Shown here: piece after piece, positions 43,989 through 56,600 of the stretch
Layout of the letters: the number at the start of each line of letters is the position of its first letter
Numbering within the stretch: the stretch's first letter is position 1
Source of the DNA: Capniomyces stellatus
Taxonomy: Eukaryota; Kickxellomycota; Harpellomycetes; Harpellales; Legeriomycetaceae
Length of the DNA stretch: 64,000 nucleotides
Direction: 5' to 3'
Assembly: GCA_001661515.1 (NCBI GenBank)
Contig: LUVW01000018.1
Span: 82,177 to 146,176, forward strand
Notes under the pieces: generated by a model
Told to the model about the DNA's origin: nothing
Databases searched by the model: none
Seen by the model: the letters and a program-made list of their open reading frames with translations, nothing else
Position numbers and translations under genes: made by a program

Positions 43989-45221
43989 ATGACAGAAGAA
44001 AATGAGCAACGCTCTAGCCCCGAATCAGATGTTCAAGACAAATTCACAATAGTAGTAGTGGGAGGCTCATTCGCCGGAATTCATGCAATAAACAGACTGT
44101 TTTCATTTGCAAACAAAAAAGCCAACAAGATAAGGGTGATTTTGATAGAGAAACATTCGGCCTTTTACTACGTTGTAGGATATCCCAGAGCTCTGGTGGA
44201 TACAGAGTATAACAAAAAGCTATTTATTCCCTATGACAAACTGTTTGATGGGAGCGACAAGGATCGAGTTTTGGTTAATGGCACTGTTAATGGTGTGCAT
44301 GCGGATCACGTTACGTTGGAGGATGGACAAGTTATAAAGTTTGACTACTTGGTCTTGGCCACGGGATCTCTGACTAACGGTCCCATAAAGCCCGAATTTG
44401 TAGACGCAGAGGAGGGTTTTAACCTGATCGACAGTCTAAGCAAAGAGATTCGTGCTTCTAACAGAGTGCTTGTGGTTGGCGGCGGAGCAACAGGTGTAGA
44501 GATTGCTGGACAGGTTTCATCCAGCTTCCCAGAAAAGATAGTAACCCTAATTCACAGCAAGGAGCGACTGTTGCCCATGAACTTTGACCCCAAAGTTTCA
44601 GAAAAAGTAATTAAAAAGTTAAAGAGCCAGAATGTTAGTATAATCCTTAACGAAAAGCTGCTGATGGACCCTGCATTTGACTTTTCTCTGGTGTCCAGAG
44701 AGCGTGTTCTTGAAACTTTAAGTGGGGCCGAGATAATTACAGACTTGCCTATAATCTGCACTGGGCTTAAACCAAACTCCAATTGTATTGAAACATTGCC
44801 TGTTTTAGACAGCGATTCAAGCTCCCATGTTGACCCAGACTCCGGGTTTATTTTAGTCAATTCTTCGCTGCAACTAAAAGATTGTGGGTACCCGCACATT
44901 TTTGTACCTGGAGACGCCAACAATCTTCCAGGCATCAACAAGTACGCATCCAAGGCTACTGCGCAAGGCGAGTTGGTGGCTGATAATATAATTGCTCTAA
45001 TAAACTCACGGTTGCAGAACGGCGGCCTTGGACCAAAAAAGCCGGAGCTGAAGAAGTACCAGGACGATAGCATCATGTCTATGATTGCTATTTCCAAAAC
45101 ATCTGGCGTGTCGTATGTCATGGGGGCAGTTTTATGGGACTTTATAACAAGTTTTGCAATCAGGACTGACGTTGTGTATAAACAGACAGCCTGGGCCCTA
45201 AATGTTAAGGCTCTGACTTAG
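43989..45221 (+). CDS. FAD-dependent oxidoreductase, AIFM2/FSP1-like
   Basis: 410 residues from ATG 43989, the first ATG in a frame open further upstream. It has a pyridine-nucleotide-disulfide oxidoreductase fold. FAD-binding VVVGGSFAGIHAI lies at about 20-32, a central YLVLATGS motif at about 118, the second Rossmann motif VLVVGGGATGVEIAGQ at about 160-175, and the C-terminal FAD contact HIFVPGDANN at about 315. Family members (AIFM2/FSP1, yeast Aif1/Ndi-like) oxidise NAD(P)H, often passing electrons to quinones. No clear presequence or CXXC disulfide is present, so it is not a thioredoxin-type reductase. Single exon. The physiological acceptor cannot be told from sequence. Confidence 0.85.
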   Translation: MTEENEQRSSPESDVQDKFTIVVVGGSFAGIHAINRLFSFANKKANKIRVILIEKHSAFYYVVGYPRALVDTEYNKKLFIPYDKLFDGSDKDRVLVNGTVNGVHADHVTLEDGQVIKFDYLVLATGSLTNGPIKPEFVDAEEGFNLIDSLSKEIRASNRVLVVGGGATGVEIAGQVSSSFPEKIVTLIHSKERLLPMNFDPKVSEKVIKKLKSQNVSIILNEKLLMDPAFDFSLVSRERVLETLSGAEIITDLPIICTGLKPNSNCIETLPVLDSDSSSHVDPDSGFILVNSSLQLKDCGYPHIFVPGDANNLPGINKYASKATAQGELVADNIIALINSRLQNGGLGPKKPELKKYQDDSIMSMIAISKTSGVSYVMGAVLWDFITSFAIRTDVVYKQTAWALNVKALT

Positions 45222-45706
45222 AGTCACAGTTCCTTATCTGTTTACTTGCTTATTACATTTAATTATGCATATCATTTTTAACAACGTACAAAGTGTTAAT
45301 GTGCTGCTCTGGAAATAAAAGCTTTATAATACACATCACTCTAGTCTTTATACTTTGTAGTCGTGATATTGCGTTTGTTTGCTTGGCCAAGATTATAGGC
45401 AGTTCATATTTTGTGTTGGGTAGTTTTTTGTATTATCATTTTGGCTGTTTCAGTAATTGCAACCACAATTTAATAGTTTGCTATTAGCCAATGGTACGTG
45501 CCGATTTGAATTGATTCGATTTCATTTGCTTTTTCTTAGAAAAAAATTTACTACGCTTTTTTTAAAGAAAAAAATCATGATATAATATGACCAGACTGAT
45601 AACCAGCAAAGACTCTAAATTAAATGTTTTTTTTTAACCCAGAGATTGAGGAATCTTTAGTCTATACTTTCATTGATTCTCTTAATAACTAGTAGATATA
45701 ACAGAT
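45222..45706. other. Intergenic region AIFM2-like - MRPL7
   Basis: 485 bp, AT-rich; nothing recognised beyond flanking 3' and promoter sequence. Confidence 0.6.
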
Positions 45707-46525
45707 ATGCTTTCGACAATCGCTAGATCAGCAAAGGTTGCTAGCAAGATTGCTACAGGAATTAGATCACCTTTGGTGCAACAGAAAGCAGCATACTCAC
45801 GACTTTCGGATTACTACCACACTACATTGAGAGATGATCTAAATATACTAAACTACACGTACACTTCAAAAAAGCTGGAGGAGCTACAGCAAAAAAACGA
45901 GGCTGCAGTTGTTAAATCGGCCGACAAGAAAGAAAAGAAAACCGAATCAGAGATCCTTTTAGGAAAAAACACCCGTGATTTACCTATTGTCAAAAAGATG
46001 AATGCGCACAATTCACCAATGATCGAATCAATAACAGTTCATATCAGAATGAAGGAGGCTGTTGGAAACAAGTCAAACTTGCTTTCCGGATTGATGGCCT
46101 TGCAATGCATAACAGGCGAAAAGCCGTCTGTTATACACGCCACAAATGATGCTTCGCCATGGAAGCTGCGTCGTGGTATGCCAGTTGCAGCCAAGGTTGT
46201 TTTGAAGGGAGATGCCATGTATGAGTTTTTGGATAAACTTGTTGAAACAGTGTTGCCGCGCCTAAAGGAGTGGGATGGGTTGAGAGTAAGCACCGGAGAT
46301 GGCTTGGGAAACTTTACTCTTGGGTTTTCACCAGCCGCCTTGGGTCTGTTTTCAGAAATCGAGACTATATACGACATGTTCCCTATTGTGTACGGGTTGC
46401 TAATAAATGTCAACACAACCGCTAGCAGAAATGTTGATGGAAGGTTATTGCTGAGTGGTTTCAAGCTTCCGTTCGTCAGACCACGCCCACGCGCACTCCC
46501 TAAAAAACGCAAAGCCAGAAAATAA
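45707..46525 (+). CDS. MRPL7: Mitochondrial large-subunit ribosomal protein uL5m
   Basis: A single 272-residue exon. Residues 1 to about 30 (MLSTIARSAKVASKIATGIR...) form a basic mitochondrial presequence. The uL5 fold covers about 105-270: IESITVHIRMKEAVGNKSNL, MALQCITGEKPSVIHA (the N-terminal uL5 domain), then AAKVVLKGDAMYEFLDKLVETVLPRLKEWDGL and the closing YGLLINVNTTA. The C-terminus is Arg/Lys-rich. uL5 contacts the 5S-like region/central protuberance and tRNA in the mitochondrial ribosome. Length is close to yeast Mrpl7 (292). Confidence 0.92.
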   Translation: MLSTIARSAKVASKIATGIRSPLVQQKAAYSRLSDYYHTTLRDDLNILNYTYTSKKLEELQQKNEAAVVKSADKKEKKTESEILLGKNTRDLPIVKKMNAHNSPMIESITVHIRMKEAVGNKSNLLSGLMALQCITGEKPSVIHATNDASPWKLRRGMPVAAKVVLKGDAMYEFLDKLVETVLPRLKEWDGLRVSTGDGLGNFTLGFSPAALGLFSEIETIYDMFPIVYGLLINVNTTASRNVDGRLLLSGFKLPFVRPRPRALPKKRKARK

Positions 46526-47108
46526 ACGCTTTAATTTTATAACTTTTAAACTTTTCTTTACACTCTCCTCCCCAAAAAGTACATTCTTAAATAAAGACAA
46601 CGGCTGGCTCTAAAGTCAAGCTTCAAGCCATTATTGAAACTGTTTTTGACATAGTGTACAACATACACTTGACATCTCAGCCTAGTTCTGGCCCGAGACA
46701 TTGCTTGTTTATACAGAAAATATTGATATTTGTTCAATGTACAAAGGCATTCTGGTTTTAGCTTTCGCATAATTTTGATGTCTTGACCTATCTCGACATT
46801 ACTTTGAGTGATTTGGCTATGCGGTGTGACATACATATGGTTGCTTTGATTGTTGATGTTTTATATTGAGGGTAGGCCATACCTGAAATTCATAGTCTAT
46901 TTTTTTTTTAAAGTTACAGGCAGGATCTAGAACATAGTTGGTATCTATTTGTCCGTAAAGCTTGTTGAAACTAATATGTTTTTTTTTGTTTCTACTTGGC
47001 AGGGTTATTGTCTATCATACCGGGGCGATGTATTGTATTCCTGGCTAGCAAATGCGATTAACAGTCAGTAGCAGTACTTGGCTTTGATTTTTTTTTTTGA
47101 TGTTTACA

Positions 47109-47140
<32 letters not shown>

Positions 47141-48050
47141 TTTACTATTAGTTTTATAGTAATGGTGTATATCAATTGTTGGCAAGTATATTGGTTTGTT
47201 GTATTGCGCTCTAAAGTGGTCTATTATTTCCCAAGATCTACAATGCTGGATTATCTAGACAAAAAGCAGAGCTTAAACAAAAAAGCGGATCAAAAGCCAA
47301 TTGGGCGTGCTTCGATATTAAAGAACATTCACTGAGATCTGTTAAACCATGTAAATTCAATTTTTCTGATATTAGCTGTTAGTGGAGAATAAAAACAATT
47401 ACAGTTTCTGTTGCTATCTATTTTATTTCATGCAGTCGAATTAAATGTCTCATTTGCATATTAACTTCGATCCAGAACCGCAAACCAGTCTCAAGTTAAA
47501 TAGCCTGTTTTTATTATGCTTGGATTTAGAGAGTATGAAACAAATATAGAGTGGATCTGTTCTATCAAAGCTTAAGTGTGGTTTGGCAGTTTGTTTATGA
47601 ATAATGAATAAGCATAGTTAGGTTAAAAACACAGATAATGCTGAATGAATAACCGAAATTTGTTTATTATTCACAAATCCCAGCAAAAAATAAAAGGATT
47701 ATAGCGATAAAGTCACGCTTTACATTTTTGATCCTTTTCATCAACAGCAATAAACACAGTTCATTCAGTAACATAGCTACTATACCATACGACAACGCAC
47801 CTTTCTATATAATAAAGGTATATACCTGATCAAACCACAATAAACCAGGTTAGATATTGCCCATATACCCACTATAGCAGGCAGTAGTCGACCAACATTG
47901 AACATTCAAAACATAGAGGTCAGAAAAGTAGAATATCGAGGAAAGTTTTATTTTGATAACACCAAAAAGTCGATGGATAAAAGCAGAGAATAAGAGTATA
48001 GGTATATCACGTGTTGACAAGACTGATTGGTTCCAATAAATTGTTGGATA
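46526..48050. other. 1.5-kb intergenic region
   Basis: Contains a 7-bp tandem repeat (CTTTATA)n at about 47108-47140 and a run of T. The frame 47078-47335 begins in T-rich repeat DNA and is not convincing. The protease promoter lies at the right end. Confidence 0.6.
47108..47140. repeat. (CTTTATA)n heptamer repeat
   Basis: Four perfect heptamers plus a partial one, noncoding. Confidence 0.8.
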
Positions 48051-49259
48051 ATGATTGTTAAACTCTTGTTTGTGGTAGCAATGCGCCTTAGCCCAGCAGT
48101 GTCATACGCATTCTATGATATTCGCGATATTGATTATAGGGATGAGGTAATAAGCGACTTTATTCGAGATGGGGATTATTCCAAGATTGATAGCATGGAC
48201 AAGGATCTGGATGAGTATATGGAAAAAAGCAAAAACAAAACAAGAAGCTATAATATAAAGGACATTGTGACAGTTCCACTGAAAAGCGACAGAAACTTGA
48301 ATTTCCATGGCGAAATAATGTTGGGAACACCGGGACAAAAGTTTATGGTTGTATTTGACACAGGAAGTGCGGATTTGTGGGTGCCATCGGTGCATTGCAA
48401 GTCGTTGGCATGTAAACATCACAGAAAGTTTGATCCAGAGATTTCTAATACATTTAGCGATTCAAAGGACGAGTTTAAGATAAGCTATGGAACCGGAGAT
48501 CTGGTAGGAAAGTTGGGAAAAGACCATTTGTCCATTAATGGGGTGGTGATAAAGGACCAGGAGTTTGGGTTTTCAACTGAAGAGGCACCTTTCTTTGGAA
48601 AAATGAGATTCGATGGCGTTTTTGGTTTGGCGTATCCACATTTGAGCCGTTCGCAGAAAAGGCCGCCAATGTCAAGGATGATAGAACATGGGGTTATCAA
48701 AGAACATGTGTTTTCATTTTGGGTAGACAAAGTCACGGAGCATGACAAGTATGGCGCAGAGGTTGTTTTAGGGGGGGTTAACCCAAAAAGATACATTGAA
48801 CCAATAACTTTTGCACCAGTTAAAACCAAAAAATACTGGGAACTAAGCCTGGATAATGTGAGAATAGACGACGAACAGCACGGATTTTATTCTTCAACTG
48901 GAATTGTCGATACTGGAACCACGCTAATTGTTCTTCCAACGAGGGACGCAAAAAAAATGAATGAAATTATCGGTGCTGGAAAGTTTATAGAAAAGTTAGG
49001 CGTCTATCTAATAGACTGCGATCCAAAAGGCAAAAAGCCTGTGCATTTTAAGCTCGGCGGTGTTGAACTGCATGTAGCTCCCGAGAACTACATATTTAAA
49101 ATGAGATCAGGAAGGTGTGTTTCAGCATTTAGCTCTTCACATAAGAATAAAAGTATGTGGGTGTTTGGTGACTCGTTTTTACGAGGCTGGCACACAACAT
49201 TTGATATGGAAAGACATGAGATTGGGTTTGCAAAGCCAGTATACAACAGCACTAAATAG
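48051..49259 (+). CDS. Pepsin-type (A1) aspartic protease, secreted or vacuolar
   Basis: 402 residues from ATG 48051. A hydrophobic signal peptide covers residues 1 to about 21, followed by an acidic propeptide of about 65 residues rich in Asp/Lys. The mature bilobal enzyme starts near VPLKSDRNLNFHGEIMLGTPG. Catalytic motifs are VVFDTGSADLWVPS (Asp about 104) and GIVDTGTTLIVLP (Asp about 286). The flap Tyr is in KISYGTGD, and two disulfide pairs are visible (HCKSLACKHH; DCDPKG...GRCVSAF). The C-terminus WVFGDSFLRGWHTTFDMERHEIGFAKP is the standard pepsin ending. Without a C-terminal GPI or membrane signal it is either secreted or a vacuolar proteinase A-like enzyme. Single exon. Confidence 0.92.
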   Translation: MIVKLLFVVAMRLSPAVSYAFYDIRDIDYRDEVISDFIRDGDYSKIDSMDKDLDEYMEKSKNKTRSYNIKDIVTVPLKSDRNLNFHGEIMLGTPGQKFMVVFDTGSADLWVPSVHCKSLACKHHRKFDPEISNTFSDSKDEFKISYGTGDLVGKLGKDHLSINGVVIKDQEFGFSTEEAPFFGKMRFDGVFGLAYPHLSRSQKRPPMSRMIEHGVIKEHVFSFWVDKVTEHDKYGAEVVLGGVNPKRYIEPITFAPVKTKKYWELSLDNVRIDDEQHGFYSSTGIVDTGTTLIVLPTRDAKKMNEIIGAGKFIEKLGVYLIDCDPKGKKPVHFKLGGVELHVAPENYIFKMRSGRCVSAFSSSHKNKSMWVFGDSFLRGWHTTFDMERHEIGFAKPVYNSTK

Positions 49260-50376
49260 GGTTGGCATATATGCACAGCATTTGCCGTGGGCTAGACCGG
49301 GGTACAAATGTGCTGAGAGTAGTGTGTGCGTGTTTTTAAATAATTTCTTAATACTCAATTATATTGAGCTTTCATTTACTATTTTTTTTTACCAAATGTA
49401 TTTCACTACTCTTCATTTTTACTGTCAAAGGTTTATTAGGATTTGAAGTAAAGCCATTTAGTAGTTTGTAATGCTTGCTTTGTACCATTGAGAATTAATA
49501 AGTTTCAATAAAGCAAGACGAGTCTATGCTGATGAGAAGATACAAATCAACTTTGAATATGAATGGGTTAGTTTTGAAGACTTTGGCTAATTGGTATGTC
49601 GATATCATAACAAGAACACCGTTTCAACTTTTTTGGCGTATCAACCACAGAGCTCATCTGCTAGTTAAACTTTATTGAAAGTTGGATAATAATAGTAAAT
49701 TGACAATAGTTTAGTTGGCGAATTATTTTCTTAATGACACAATAGTTGAATTATTTTTGGAGAAAAAAGGAAGCGACAAGCTGAAAACACTATTTTGGGC
49801 TTAATTATTTGAGCATTAAAGCAGGGAAAAGTAAAGTGTAATTAGGATATCCAGCCAATAACGTAGCATTTTTGCTTTTTTTTACTTTTCAAAGGGATTG
49901 AAATCGATAATATCTTTTTAATAAAAAAAATCGAGATTAGTAAGCTATTTTTCAGCCAAAAGTAATAGATATTTTCTTAATGTCAATAAAAGAAAAAGAA
50001 AAAAAAATCGAGAATATCTGCCTAAAATAAGGCCATTGATCTATTAGCAAATTGTTGATCAAAGGCAAAAATATTTACTGTTAAATAAACATAATGGGAA
50101 ATTACACAAAGCCAATTAGTTGGGATTGAAATGGGGTGAAAAGTCAGCAATTAGTGAGGAGATTTACAAAGAATCAATTGGCTACGAAAATGGGGGGAGA
50201 GAGGGGAGCAAAGATTAAGAGCAGGAAATAGAGTTAGGATTGATTAAAAAAGCGAGCAAACTATAAGTAATGGCACGTAGAACTTTTGACAGTCAACATC
50301 GCTCCTTTTATTTTTTTTGCAAATTGTATCGACTATTTGAAAATACAGAGTAAAAAGAAAAACAAGATTATCAATA
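49260..50376. other. Intergenic region protease - LYS9
   Basis: 1.1 kb, AT-rich with several AAAAAGAAAAAG tracts. No gene was recognised. Confidence 0.6.
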
Positions 50377-52513
50377 ATGGCAGGTCAAAAGTAACAGCAG
50401 CAGCAACTAATATTACAATAGATATAGAAATGTGTTATGCGTTATGTGTAGATAGGCCACGTTAGAAGAGCTGCTCTCTTGGCAAATATCGCAAAAGCGT
50501 ATAAATTATAATTCCATACGGTGGCACAAGATTAACATTTCGCTTTTTATTTTATTTTTAATCTGGTATTATTTTCCGCCTTGGTTAAACCCAAACCGTG
50601 GTTGTGTAGGAAAATATTGCTTTTAGGTTCAGGATTCGTTGCTGCGCCATGCGTTGAAGTTCTGGTCCGCAGACAAGAGAACTCTGTTACCATTGGTTAG
50701 TACAATAACCTAAATTTATTTATACGAGTATAGCAAACAGCCCCCCCTCCTACCAACATTAGTGTTCAAGTATCAATAAGCTTTAAACCAAATCTTGAGT
50801 GAGTAGTAAACAAATGTATTTGATTATACTTTTTAAAAAAAACAAATTAATGGGAAACACACAGCTTGTCGCAGTCTTGCAAAGGCACAAGAATTGGCTG
50901 ATCAGTTCAAGGGGGCCACAGCCATGTCAGTTGATGTTTCAAACGAAGCACAGCTCGATGCTGCAGTAGCAGCCCACAATTTGGTTATCAGGTAAGGCCG
51001 TTGGTTGATATCATATGATGTTTATGTGTTATGAATTTAATAGATTTAGTTGTTAACAGCGATTTGAATACGACAAAAAAATAAATAAACAAATAGCTTG
51101 ATTCCATACACCTACCACGCCTTGGTAATCAAATCAGCAATCAAGTCAAAGAAGCACGTTGTGACAACCAGTTATGTATCACCAGCAATGATGGAGTTGG
51201 ACCAACAGTAAGTACAACTTGTTCTATGTAAACCGAAAATAATGGGAGGGGGATGGATAAAACTACAAAAGAGAAACGATGAGTCATTTAATGAGTATAT
51301 GAGTGTGCGTCAAGATGGTCAACAGATCGGCTATTTGCTATCAGATGCAGGTGTTTATAGATGTGTTAATTATTGTAACTAGGTGCAAGGATGCTGGAAT
51401 CATTTGCTTGAATGAAGTTGGTTTGGATCCAGGAATTGATCACTTTTATGCCCTCAAGACCATCGATGAAGTGCACAGCGCTGGTGGAAAGGTAGCAAGA
51501 TATTTTGATGCTATAGATATTGTTTTGTTTAAAAGTAGCTGTGTATGTAAATGCGGTTAGCGACACATCTAAAGAAGAGAACTTTCCACATCCAAAATTA
51601 GATTAAATCGTTTGTGTCATACTGTGGTGGATTACCAGCACCTGAAGCAAGCAACAATCCGCTGGGATACAAATTCAGTTGGTCAGCTCGTGGAGTCTTG
51701 CTGGCACTTTTGAACGATGCCAGATTCTGGGAAAACGGAAAGATTGTGGACATCCCAGGAAAGGATCTTATGTTGTCAGCCAAGCCAATCTATGTCTACC
51801 CAGCGTTTGCCTTGGTAGGATACGCCAACCGCGACTCCTCGTTCTACAAGGAGAGATACAACATCCCTGAGGCAGATACTATTCTGCGTGGAACTCTTCG
51901 TTACCAAGGATTCCCAGAGTTTGTCAAGGCACTTGTTGACTTTGGATTTTTGAACACAACAGAACAATCATTCTTGTCGCAATCCTCAGCCGGATCCCTT
52001 ACATGGAACGAATTGACCGCACAGCTGGTTGGTTCATCATCATCCAACCCAACCGATTTGCTTGAGGTTATTTCATCAAAAATCACCACCAACGACGCAG
52101 ATCTCCGCGATAGAATTATCCGTGGTGTCCGCTGGTTGGGTATTGTTTCTGACAAGGTACAGGTTGAAAAGCGAGGAACTTACTTGGACACTCTTTGTGC
52201 CCGTTTGGAGCAGCTTATGCAGTATGGCCCTGAGGAGCGCGACATGGTTATTTTGCAACACAAGTTCCACATTGAGAACGCTGATGGCTCCAAAGAAGTC
52301 CGCACCTCTACGCTTTTGGAATACGGAGTTCCAAAGGGCGAAACTGCCATGGCGAAAACCGTCGGTGTTCCATGTGGTATCTCAACCCAGCTCATTTTGG
52401 ATAACCAAATCACCGAAACTGGTGTTCTAGCCCCAATGACCCCAAGCATCTACTTGCCAATCATGAATGCTTTGATTCCTGAGGGAATTTACTGCATCGA
52501 AGAAACTCTTTAA
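50377..52513 (+). CDS. LYS9: Saccharopine reductase (NADP+, L-glutamate-forming)
   Basis: Six exons, 50377..50390 (14 bp), 50610..50695, 50865..50991, 51097..51207, 51383..51491 and 51602..52513, give 452 residues (yeast Lys9 446). The short first exon supplies MAGQ and two bases of a Lys codon, restoring MAGQKKILLLGSGFVAAP, the NADP-binding Rossmann motif. Later junctions read TIACRSLAKAQ, NLVISLIPYTYH, LDQQCKDAGI and SAGGKIKSFVSYCGG, all family text. The substrate-binding half includes EVGLDPGIDHFYALKTIDEV, GYKFSWSARGVL and LRYQGFPEFVKAL. It makes saccharopine from alpha-aminoadipate semialdehyde and glutamate in the fungal lysine pathway. C-terminal codon use is strongly biased (AAC, ATC, TTG), suggesting high expression. 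Confidence 0.95.
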
Positions 52514-53698
52514 ATTCACAAACTTTTTATTTCTATTCTTGTTTTTTTTTTTAATTAAAATAAAAGAAAAACTATACTTATAACTATTATTATCCTTATC
52601 GTTATTTAAGCCGACTTGATTGGTGTCGTTTTAGGCTATTCGACTGGTTTGTAATGTCTAGTTGTCACCATCTCCTGTTCAAAAAAGTTTCAATAATCGG
52701 TTGGCAAAAATTTCGACATTGTTATTACTGTTGTTAACATTTGTAGCTGTTAAATGACCGAGAGAATCGGTAAGCGCAGTACCAATGCAAGTGGTCGGTA
52801 TTTGAACACAATGAGACAACGACCAAAGCTACAGCTTAAATTGGATCGATTTGATAAAACAAACCTCCTCCCCCAATTCGTGATTGATTGGTTTGAGAGA
52901 ATGATGCACTGGGTGTCAAAGCAGGATTGGAACTTTAGAAATGATTCTAGTTGATTGGGCTTTATACCGATACTCAACAGTTTGTGATTGTATGCGCACG
53001 AAATGGATAGGCCAAGTGTGTTGTAAAGTCTTAAAGCAGATTCAATTGACACCATTGTACAATGCTTATTTTTGTTTTTATGTCAGCTCAAGCAAGATGG
53101 GTAAAAAATAAAATAAAAAAAATTGACAACATAAATGCAAGAGTTGAATGGAACAAATTGGCAAAGTGGGAATATTATTTTGACATTGATTTAAATCAAC
53201 GCAAAAGTTGACGAACACAAAACCGAGTATTTGTAAACCAAATCCAGAACAGTCTTTTATTGACACTAAAAGCAATAAAAAGAGGCAGAATTATATTGGT
53301 AGTTACAAGAAATGCAAATAATAAACAAGCCTTTTTTTTTAACACAACTTGCAGTTTTTGAAAAAACAAAAGAAAATAAAAAATAAAAAACAAAAAAGTA
53401 AAACGACAGAAAAACAGAAAAACAGCCAAAGTCTAGGAACTGATAACAAACACACTGGATCCCCTTTTGTTATTATCGTGTGGTAGATTAGACTGATACA
53501 GAAAACGAGCCAACACAAAAGCAAACTCACTGTAGCATCTCTTGAATTTGATTGTAATCAATAAAACAAGAAGGAAAAAAAGAACGAGCCAACAGAATAG
53601 AGTGGCTTGAAAGAGAAGAAAAGGGTAATAGGAATACAAAGGATAACAGGAACGGAATCAAGCACAGTTACGGAAATAGAGGCAAGGGAAGTATAAAA
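52514..53698. other. Intergenic region LYS9 - SCC2
   Basis: 1.2 kb. One ATG-initiated 66-codon frame (52754-52954) has a mixed, protein-like composition, but no domain or splice context, so it is not called as a gene. A/T-rich tracts fill 53300-53420. Confidence 0.55.
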
Positions 53699-56600
53699 AT
53701 GGAAAGCAAGAATAGTAACGAAGATTTAAATGGTGGAGGCAAAGCAAACTACTATAACTTTTCTGTATCGGAGGCATTGCAGTATACACCGCTGACGACA
53801 TTGACATCATTTAAGAATGGCAAGTACAGCATAATTTCTTTTGATAAGGTGAAAGATTTAGATTGGAAGCTTGGAGAATAGGACAGCGAATAAAGAGTAG
53901 GGACAGTAAACAATAAATTGAAAAATGAAAATAACAAAACTGAATACATCGAAATAGTTGGACAAAATGGATTTGAAATGTTGGACAAAGAGATCAGCAA
54001 CGAGATTGTTTGCGAGGAAATGGTATCGAATCTAGCACAGGATAGATGGCTAGACGAGCAGGTCCGAGTTAGAATAATGGACAGTGTTATGAAGCAGGCG
54101 ACAAAGTACAAAAACATGTAAGTTTAAGCAGCCAAGACGGAGGGTAGATTTTGATGTAATTGGTTATCTGGGTTTAAAATTCTTTTTAACTTGGACTTTG
54201 AACCCTAGACTTTGAACCTTGGAATTTAGGCTTTGTAAAGTGTAATAGTGTATAAAAGGATTTTTGTTGTTGGTATTGTGATGGTAGAAACTTTTTGACA
54301 GATCCAGATCCAGAAACATGGGGGGATAGGGGAGGTTATATACCTGGAAGATATCGAATTACGGAGGAGGTTGTGAATTGGGTTTCCAACAACTTGGTAG
54401 CCGATACAACAAGTGTGATAGGTGAGTTAGGAGTGATATGTATTGATTTATGTGTTTATAATGTTACAAGCCCTAGTGGCCATCAATTAGACTATATATA
54501 TTTAATAAGCGGAACACACAAATATATTTGAGCAAGAAGTATTAATAAGCGAATGTATGAATTTATGAAACTAGAGCATAATACCAAAGCAAAGATATCA
54601 GCAAATGAAGCAATAAGCCATTATATATCTGATGCTGAGAGCAGACATAGGAATGGGATATACAGCATAGATAGAATAGTGGGTAATAAGAGAAGGGTAA
54701 ACGTGGATCCAGGGCAGGGTCTGAAGCTGGATAGAATTGATTTAGGAACAGCGATTGAGCCAGAAGGTGCAACAGTAAGTACATTTTATAACTGAGGAAT
54801 GAGAGATGTGAAGAAAGTGTGTAGAAAGTGTGTAAAAATGGAAGGCAAATGCTGGTAAGGAATGTTGAAGAGTAGATGGCTGATTAGTGCATGTTGACTG
54901 CGATGTTAAATAGGCTAATTTGAGAGAAATGGAAAAGGAGGCAGACGGAGTACATTTAGTAATTGGAGAGCCTGGCAGGTCGGTTAAAAGAGGTAAGAAA
55001 AGAAAAGAAATCAAACATTTTGTTGTGTGTATTAGGCTGTTAATATGGTGTTGGACAGTGTGTAGTTTTGTTAATGTTGAGGATGTAGTATTGGAGTTTA
55101 AACAAATCAATGTGATTGAATGGTTGTAGAAATCCCAGATGTAAGCTTGTATTCACAAATGTTGAAAGAAAAGGTAAGCGGTTGAGCAAAGAAATAAATA
55201 GTGGCCACAAATAAAAAACACAGTGGATTACGTCAGGTAAAACAAACTGGCAGGCAAACAATTATGCTGTGCTGGTTGGAAAAAGGCGATAGTAAAGATA
55301 GTACAAGTAAATAAAATACAAGTAAATAAAACGTATAGAAGAAAAAACGCAAAAGAAGCAGCGAGTCATCAGACGAAACTTTGGAATCGAGGCTGTATAA
55401 AGAGATGAAAAAGGAGACAATAGAGACACTGGAGGATTTGATATATGAAATAACAGAGCAAAGGTCGTATTTATCAAGCGAGGAAAACAATGAAACCGAG
55501 TACAAGGAGCAATATAAGGAAAAAGAACAGTATTTTATGGTGGTAGACTGGAGCGATGAGGGCGTTGTGCTGACAGGTTTGGCGATTCATAAGTTATGGG
55601 ACGAGTTTGGTAAAAACGGAAACCAGGCAGTCAGAGAGCTTGAAGGAGGTTTGGTTGGGAAGGTTGCTAAGATTGTTGAGCAAACATGCAGTGTGGGAGA
55701 AAACCGGGGATTGAGAAGGCTGATAAAGACAATAGAGACAGAAGATGAGGATGAGGATGAGAATGAGAATGAGGATGAGGACGGAGGTAAAAATGAGGGT
55801 GATAAAGAGAATGATAAAGAGGATGGAAAAGAGGATAAAATAGAAGATGGAATAGAAAATGAAGAGAATGAAAAAAGTGACAACAGCAGTAAAAACAAGA
55901 CAAATAGCAAGATAAAAAACAAAAGCAAGAACAAGAAAAGGAACGAAAGGATAGAAAAGGCTGTGGATATATTGAACTGTGGCTTGGTATCAATAAAAGC
56001 ATCGATATTGGTATTCATGATGATTACCAATGGCTATTTGGACAAAAGGGTACGTTTGTTGATATTATCTCTATTGATAGTGAATTTGCTAGTAAATATA
56101 TGTGATTGATGATTTCTGTTTAGCAAAGCATTTGAATAAATTAAATTAAATTAAATTAAATTATAAATTATAAATATATAAATGGAAATATGGAAATATG
56201 GAAATAGGAGTATTCAGAAAAGAGTCTTATTCAGGCAGTAAAGACGTGTAGCCATGTGTATACAGAGTCGGTGTTGGTGTTGTTGGAGCTGCAAACGTCG
56301 GAGCGGGCGAATAAAGGCCGGCAGGAAATATTTGAAAAGAATGGGAGATGCAAAGAGATGGTTGAAGAGTTGATGAACATGGTTAGGGCGTCATTGGTTC
56401 AGATGACGATGCTGGTGAATAGAAGCATGTTGTCAGAAACGTCGATCATTTCGCTTGGGTACATAACAATAACACATATATTTTCAGGCGAAGTTCCAAA
56501 ATGGATAAACACAAATTTAACAGAAGGAATGTTTAGAGAAAGTCTATCATTACTGTATGCGGTAAGTTCAATAATTGGTGTTAAAAATAAAATAAGTAAA

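Noticed and set aside
52754..52954. 66-codon ATG frame between LYS9 and SCC2
   Set aside because: Composition is protein-like but no family, conserved motif or flanking signals support it. It is left as unproven.
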